A stretch of 64,000 nt of DNA from Comamonadaceae bacterium. Its GTDB lineage: Bacteria > Pseudomonadota > Gammaproteobacteria > Burkholderiales > Burkholderiaceae_C. Both the position numbers and the translations under genes were made by a program. The stretch lies in contig JAIXSQ010000015.1 of the NCBI GenBank assembly GCA_027484575.1, positions 124,001 to 188,000 of the forward strand, written 5' to 3'. Every line of letters begins with the position of its first letter. Within the stretch, counting starts at the first letter, position 1. The notes under the pieces were generated by a model. The model had not been told where the DNA came from, did no database searches, and saw only the letters and a program-made list of their open reading frames with translations. Positions 63,784 to 64,000 of this stretch are shown one piece after another.

Positions 63784-64000
63784 TCAGTCGATGCTGGCGC
63801 CCGAGGCGCGCACCACCTGGCCCCACTTGGCGATGTCCGCCCTGAGCACGGCGGCGAACTGCGCCGGGTCGGTCAGGTAGGGCTCGGCGCCCTGGGCGGC
63901 GAACTTCTCGGCCACGTCGCGGGACCTGAGCACCTCGTTGACGTCGGCGTTGAGCTTGCGCACCACCTGCGCCGGCACCTTGGCCGGGGCGAACAGGCCG
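63784..64000 (-). CDS. Bug-family (TctC) solute receptor (C-terminal end only)
   Basis: The last about 72 residues are in the window: the frame is open to the edge, with the Bug C-terminal pattern PAQVVRKLNADVNEVLRS and EPYLTDPAQFAAVLRADIAKW. It is the first gene seen of the Bug - RraA - MFS operon. Start and signal peptide lie outside. Confidence 0.85.
   Translation of the reverse strand, partial: GLFAPAKVPAQVVRKLNADVNEVLRSRDVAEKFAAQGAEPYLTDPAQFAAVLRADIAKWGQVVRASGASID

Overview
The window reads as chromosomal DNA of a very GC-rich betaproteobacterium of the order Burkholderiales, most likely Comamonadaceae-like. The basis is the strong G/C third-position bias, the four Bug-type (TctC) solute receptors, the glmU - Lrp/AsnC - glmS order, the LysR/DUF2917 pair, the PhoH-YbeY pair and a bacterial-type multifunctional CCA enzyme. 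This assignment is by gene content only; no marker was searched. I see no rRNA, tRNA, CRISPR array, insertion sequence or prophage. Coding density is very high and most gene junctions are 4-nt ATGA/GTGA overlaps.

Layout. 1-2578: the 5' part of a DctB-like sensor kinase, divergent from a CDF metal exporter overlapping D-aminoacyl-tRNA deacylase (dtd). 2599-10339: an envelope/metal locus on the minus strand (DUF4198, HupE/UreJ permease, small membrane protein, DUF4331 protein, small lipoprotein, TonB-dependent receptor, second DUF4198), facing a MipA/OmpV outer-membrane protein. 10347-13818: ybeY-phoH divergent from ruvA - small membrane protein - ruvB. 13821-17082: a MacAB/Lol-like three-gene ABC exporter. 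17095-26356: DSD1-type PLP enzyme, histidine phosphatase, two DUF4136 lipoproteins flanking ttcA, an ornithine-cyclodeaminase-family protein, a truncated membrane-anchored pseudokinase, a DsrE-like protein, an acyltransferase and the end of a pterin cluster. That cluster is a FolM-like reductase followed by two tandem FolB paralogues (27549-25988).

27640-43758 is mostly housekeeping: MidA-like methyltransferase, DUF2905, ROK kinase, CCA enzyme, GST, MgtC, soluble lytic transglycosylase, 5-formyl-THF cyclo-ligase, LysR/DUF2917, gluconokinase, an MFS permease, a DUF6279 lipoprotein, glmU, an Lrp regulator and glmS. The conserved glmS 3' end provides an apparently empty attTn7 site.

43798-48619 (minus) is the most unusual part: a four-gene signalling operon. 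It encodes a small helical protein, a double-domain KaiC-like ATPase, a soluble histidine kinase with a degenerate GGDEF domain, and a CHASE3-type membrane histidine kinase. It has no KaiA or KaiB, and by eye the KaiC-like protein lacks the cyanobacterial phosphorylation pair.

48965-64000: an RRM RNA-binding protein with a long structured leader, then a catabolic region. A nine-gene minus-strand operon (AtuA-like pair, Bug receptor, three SDRs, BKACE/DUF849 enzyme, Asp/Glu-racemase-like protein, second Bug receptor) is divergent from a LysR gene. Next come a 2-keto-4-pentenoate-hydratase-like enzyme with its LysR, a TauD/TfdA dioxygenase, and an MFS - RraA-like aldolase - Bug receptor (cut by the window end) operon. 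These look like pathways for organic acids whose substrates cannot be read from sequence.

Several housekeeping genes have a -10-like hexamer 6-8 nt before the start codon and no Shine-Dalgarno sequence, which suggests leaderless transcripts.
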